DNA from: Nematostella vectensis
Taxonomy: Eukaryota; Cnidaria; Anthozoa; Actiniaria; Edwardsiidae
DNA length: 64,000 bases
Direction of reading: 5' to 3'
Assembly: GCF_932526225.1 (NCBI RefSeq)
Contig: NC_064044.1
Location: forward strand, 13,096,953 to 13,160,952
The translations under genes were made by a program, and so were the position numbers. The notes below the pieces were generated by a model. That model was not told the origin of the DNA, ran no database searches, and saw only the letters and a program-made list of their open reading frames with translations. Of this stretch, positions 58,998 through 64,000 are shown piece by piece (position 1 is the first letter of the stretch; every line of letters begins with the position of its first letter).

Positions 58998-60501
58998 CGT
59001 GGACCCTCTTCTTCGATGGATGGCCTTTTAGCGCCTAAATCAAAAGGGTATGTTCAGTTTCACATACAAGGCGGAATCGTGGTCTCTTCTTGTCGTTTCA
59101 GACATTTTACTTGAGCAGTTTAACCTCACATGTTATGTTCACCTCTGTACATGCGCAGTTTATTCTTAAAAGTTGCTTAATCATTAATATTATTTTAGAG
59201 TCACCCTGACTTCTTATTTTGTAAATACGCTTTGACAGGAGACCAATCCTGTAATTTCCCACGCCCTTGATATTTTTCATGATTGTGTAGTTCCATAAAA
59301 TATCCATCCTCCCCCTTGAGGGGATTGGGAATTCCGGGGTGTGGGCGTTAAAACGCCCAGGAATTTCCAGATGGGAGGGGGGGGGGGGGGGGGGTAAAAT
59401 GTCCTTTTTCCTTAACAGTTACTGGAGGGGGGTATGCATATTTTCTGGAACTACACATTGGTTCAAACGTATCCAATTCTCCCCGTTCCCTGGGGTCTTT
59501 TGAATTGGTTTTCTTTCATGTGAGACGACCACATGGATTGCTGTCTGGTCCTAGCGTATAAATATAGAAAGCAGATTTGTAATTTATGTGCGCTGGCATT
59601 CAGGCAATTACAATTAAAACCAGTTGAAATACCAGCTTGGCCTCGTCTGATCCCGGCTACATGAGAAATACAAATATACCTTTTTCTCCAGATACAAAAA
59701 ATTTCATTTTCCTTTTTTCATTTTATTTCCTTTTTTCTTTTCTTCCTCTCTTCATTTTTCCATTTCTTTCTTTTTTGAATTCCTTTCTTTTTCTTTTTTC
59801 ATTTCGTTTTACATGTATGATACATGTAACCCCAGATGTATACCAATATGGGACCTAAATTTGGGGTATTTATGGGCACCCTTGAGTAGTTGGAGAGCTA
59901 AGCGGGCTAGGCTCCGCTTACCTGGTTTTTCGATTCTTTTTAAATGTGAGTTCGGGGGTAGCCAGATAGAGTAACTATGCACAAAACACACACACAAGCA
60001 CACACATACATAAGCATATCACGCGTATGAAAACGAAACAAACTTGGATTGGACACACTTGCAAAGAGAAGAGCAATCTCTTGCTCTTATGTTTAAAGAA
60101 AGTCAACGGCCTCGTTAATTATTCTTACAGCGAGAGAATCAAGACAAACGAAATGTCACACCTTTAATCAAAAACACCGTAAAGCAGAAGCTCATAGACT
60201 CCTACCATAGAACTATAAGTCAGTGGAACTCCCTTCTTGAAATTGTATTGTATAAACCGTCAGCAGTTCGAGGAGACCTGGGCAGAACTGCTTGGAGTTC
60301 TCAGCTCGCCTCCTCCAGATAGCGTCACACCCGAGGTGTGTCCATATTTTCATCATTTATCGTGGTCATAAGATTTCTTTGCTTTGTGCAAACAAGCATT
60401 TAAACGCAGTGCAAGATAATAATTTTGGCATTTTGTGATTTGTACCTTGATGTACCTTACCAAGCAACAGTGCAATGGTAGTGTGCTACACCAAGTGTAG
60501 A

Positions 60502-60834
60502 CACAGGCGGCCCAAGTTCATTATAAGTACAATCCATCTACTGTTTAGATAGGGGTTCGTATAGGCGTCATCGATAAACTCGTTAAATTGCTTAAAATCA
60601 CTTCAGAGTTCCAGAAAACAGTGTAAAATAAAAGTATGTCTTACCTAAACTTGTGCTGTTTTTATTTCTCGATTTGGAAGAAGTTGGAACGAAGTGACTC
60701 CCTCTTTGTACCACGTGATTTAGCAAGTTTATCGATGACGCTTATACGAACCCATATAAACACCGTGAAACTACTGCATATCCCCATCAAAACAGTAGAT
60801 AGATTGTACTTATAATGAACTTGGGCCTTCTGTG
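60502..60834. mobile_element. TIR element, unit C copy
   Basis: Same arms as at 40739; the right end CTTCTGTG is preserved. Confidence 0.65.
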
Positions 60835-61898
60835 GTGAAGAGGAAAAACAGACGAAGAACAGGAATACAATTGAACAATGAGGGTAATCTAGCCAATCAT
60901 GTTAGGCCTTACGTGCGGACTTCTACATTTCTCAAGTAAACGCTTTTCGACTGGCCAATATATTGACCCATCATTCTTTGCAATGTCCACATTCTTTGTC
61001 CACACCACCAACGCCGCCGCCACTTGAGTGAAATTTACGTGGTTATTCGTATTTGCAAAACTCGTGTTTCACGAGTAAAAAGGGGTGGCCTGACCACTCG
61101 CCTTAAAACCAGATATAGATAATTTTTAGAGCACTTTAGATAATTTCACCTACAGAGATCACCACCGTGGACTTCACGCAATCGTCGCTGTGTCGAGCGT
61201 TTCATTTCGTGGAGAAATGTAACGAGAGACACTGAAACGACCTACATAACGGCGATTGCTTGGAGTCTAACGCCATGCACAAACGTCGTATTTTCCATGA
61301 GCCGTATTCAATGTAAATTCATGCAAATAAAGATGGAACAATGTTCCTGGTTTATATCTATTAATTTGCACTGAAAACGGCTCATAAATAATACGTTTAC
61401 ACTAAGCACCCGCTTAGCCTAAGATCGCCGAAGACATTGAACTTAGGTTAAGTTCAAGTGTCGTATTATTCATGAGCCGTATTCAATGCAAATAGAGATA
61501 TGAAACAATCGACTTGATTAATTTACACGCATTTACATTGCATACGGCTCAAAGACAATACGACGTTTGAAGCCTAAATAGGGGCCTTAGTTCTGCTTAG
61601 CAAAATGTTCAGTTTTATCCGTATATGAACAACATGTATGGCAACTCCGCGCCTGACATAGGGACGTTACCAGAGTCCGTGGCAGACATGGAGGACCACA
61701 CCCACCAATTCAATATTCAAGGGAGCGGAGGGTGGGGCCAAAAGTACACATGACCTATACGGACGCTCATAACAAGTAACTAAGCTCCTTACGAATTAAT
61801 GTCTGTTGACACAATGACCAGTGTACACTCGACTTCCCCGCACAGGGAGCTACCTCTACCGTTTGAATAAATGTCAGTTTTTAGTTATATGTTGTGGC

Positions 61899-62035
61899 CA
61901 TCCTCGGAGACCCAGGGCGTCGCGGAGATCGGGCACACAGGGAGCGCGCGAGAATCACTCGTCTTTCTTTCTTGCGCTTTTTGCGAGCGCCGCGTGAATG
62001 CCCAATCTCCGCGACGCCCTGGGTCCCCGAAGATG
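61899..62035. mobile_element. Palindromic MITE, unit D copy
   Basis: It carries the same right-end changes as unit C and further changes in the loop (GAGCGCCGCGTGAATG). Confidence 0.8.
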
Positions 62036-62794
62036 CGCTGTGGCTGCCTCCGAAACTGGATTACCCCGTCATGGTATCCCTGTTTTCTTTACCAGTAACG
62101 CCTGTTGGGTTTTGCATTCAAAGTATATCTATTTTTGGTAACAGTTTCTCCGAAACCGCTAGAACGACAACAAGAGACTGCCTACAAGGATAATTGCTCT
62201 CAAGTTTTGATTTGCAGGTATTTCTTAACTTTCTTACACCCTATTTGCCATTTTCATAAGCGTATGTTAGAACTGTTGGAATGCATCCAAATGTTTATCT
62301 AGATTCCTCGCAACTTAAGGTCTCGTGTGAGAATGCGAAGGAATAGTCCAAATTCCTTTCCGCTGTAAGAAAGTCTAGAGTAAATCTTTGGTCAGTATAA
62401 GTTCTTTATATATCTAGCACATGACAAAAGTCGCCCTCGGTCGAAATATCTATCGTATTATCTATCGCCAGTTAAGGACCTTCCGGAAATAGGCGTCATT
62501 AACGAAATAAATAATTTTCAGTCCCTTTGATTGAAGTCTGCTTAAGTAGCCGCTGCTAGTGACACTATAAAGAGCGGATGCTAAGCAGACTTAAGTGATT
62601 AAGGATTTCATCCCATTTTGTCCTTCATTTTCGCTAGTAAGTAAGTGATATTAGTTAGAAATTCAAAGTTGAAGCACGTACTGATTATTCTATTAAATCT
62701 GCTTCAAAGATTTACAAAAATTCATCAGTAAGCTTATTTAAAAGAAGTATAAGTTATGTATGAAGAGTTATATCAATATGATTTTGTTTAAATC

Positions 62795-64000
62795 TGTGAC
62801 AGGGTGGAGTAGATCGGTTCGGCGGATGGCTCTAAAGTTTACGGAGACAAACAAATTTACAACTTCACGACGCGAGCGCTGGGGCAGAACTAAATTTATT
62901 CCAAAACATGCAAAATCACACACGCGTAGACACTTTACAAATAAGGTCATGACATCTATATAAGGAAATTAAACAAAGGCTACCCAAAATAAGAAAAATA
63001 AAAACACGCACACTCATTACAACATACACACGCACAAGATAAGACACACTGTCACATCCGCCCTCGCTTTACTTTGCTACGCCCTCGAGCAAATTAAAAT
63101 TAAATTAAATGTCATGTCCAGGCAACCAGTTCCTTTCGTATACCACAGTCTTGAACTTCTTGGTATAAACAGAGTCTTGAACAATACAGTTCACAGTTCA
63201 GGTGCTATTCCCCGGGAAATCAACCGACGCAGGAGAACAGGATCTCGTGAGAGTAAAGAACAAGTACTCGCATTAACATAGTGCTTCACCACACTTAAAC
63301 GCCATAATGCTTTGAGGACTTGTAATCGGCTAAGTAAGCCTTTCCAGTAGCTCCTTGCAACCATTCCCATACGCACATCAACCGTCGTACTTTTCAGTCT
63401 CTTGTGTACATTAGGAATGTCTTGGAGGTGTGAACCAGTCCAAAACTACCAAATTAACAAAGAGAACCTTCATCCAGCCATCGGAACAATCCAGCTCTAG
63501 TAAACAATAGCAAACTAAAACCTCCGTCCAGAGTTAATCATACACAGTACTTTAACTACAACGCAAATGTTCCATTTCTCAATCCCTTGTCGATCCGTAG
63601 CAGCAGCATATTCAAGTGCGACGCTTCCCACCGTCAAACGGGACCGGAGAACATGCTGGCACACACCCGCGACGACACAAAAACCACGTCCTGTCTTTAC
63701 GTTCGGTAAACGCATATTTCTTCGCTCTTCTCTCCGCGCGAACAGTCGTCTCCCACTGAATGATCATTAACACAGTTCCCGTAAATACACAAACAGTACA
63801 ATAAATGTCCCTTTTTCTTGCTTGACGACCAACTTTCGATCCTGTATAGAGCGGCAGATTACAGTGTACTCGTAGCACAAGCTCGCGGAACAAACCCAAA
63901 ATGACTTTGGACTTTGAAGCAACTTCACTCCTGCCAGCTTTTCCTTCCCTGGCCGTGATCTTCGAATAGGGTCGACACTCCATCAACTGTGTCTTTGTCG
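62795..64000 (-). mobile_element. Small LTR retroelement, unit D copy, cut by the window end
   Basis: The left LTR is 62795-63056; the other lies outside the window. The inside lacks the segment found in B and C, as in unit A. Confidence 0.85.

Larger units (their letters stand above)
51199..61083. repeat. Tandem segmental duplication, unit C (about 9.9 kb)
   Basis: Same order again, carrying the broken TRIM copy. The left junction lacks about 280 bp found in the other units: sequence passes straight from AATACAATTGAAC to ACCTACAGAGATCACC. The right end is like unit A. Confidence 0.9.
61084..64000. repeat. Tandem segmental duplication, unit D, cut by the window end
   Basis: About 2.9 kb of a fourth unit, up to the middle of its LTR element. 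Its TRIM gene, if present, lies outside the window. Confidence 0.9.

Overview
The window is eukaryotic and animal. It has spliced genes with GT-AG introns, AT-rich intergenic DNA, many short inverted-repeat elements, minisatellites and a tRNA-headed SINE. The gene set (RITA1-like, USPL1-like, hnRNP M/MYEF2-like, and TRIM proteins with a filamin repeat) and the style of the repeats fit an anthozoan cnidarian, perhaps a stony coral. The species call is inference; no marker gene here settles it.

Region 1 (1-20176) is a gene-dense unique block. An intronless RITA1 homologue lies at 1443-2000 (+), with an RFX/X-box-like site just upstream. A USPL1-type SUMO isopeptidase lies at 4221-9556 (-); I rebuilt it from six exons (773 aa) and its Cys/His/Asp triad is visible. 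An hnRNP M/MYEF2-type protein with three RRMs lies at 10548-20176 (+); I rebuilt it from twelve exons (549 aa). This last gene has an 8-nt microexon inside RNP1 of RRM1, a last intron with textbook U12-type splice signals, and two arrays of one 41-bp minisatellite. One of those arrays starts exactly at, and resembles, its own 5' splice site.

Region 2 (20177-30485) has no gene I can support. It holds degenerate tandem repeats, a 1498-bp foldback-type element inserted in a repeated segment (22288-23785), and a 3.1-kb satellite of 85-bp units with higher-order structure and GATA motifs (about 25485-28615).

Region 3 (about 30486-64000) is a tandem segmental duplication: three whole units of about 9.9-10.8 kb and the start of a fourth. 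Each unit carries, in order, palindromic MITEs, a small minus-strand LTR element with a tRNA-Ser-type primer site, a two-exon TRIM gene (RING, two B-boxes, coiled coil, filamin repeat, and an unrecognised C-terminal domain), and more MITEs. The copies have diverged in coding state. Copy B (45234-48074) is open throughout (615 aa). Copy A (34449-36876) stops after the filamin repeat and is followed by a 946-bp internal duplication. Copy C (55216-57990) has a frameshift in the RING and a stop in the C-terminal domain. This looks like a young TRIM array undergoing birth and death.
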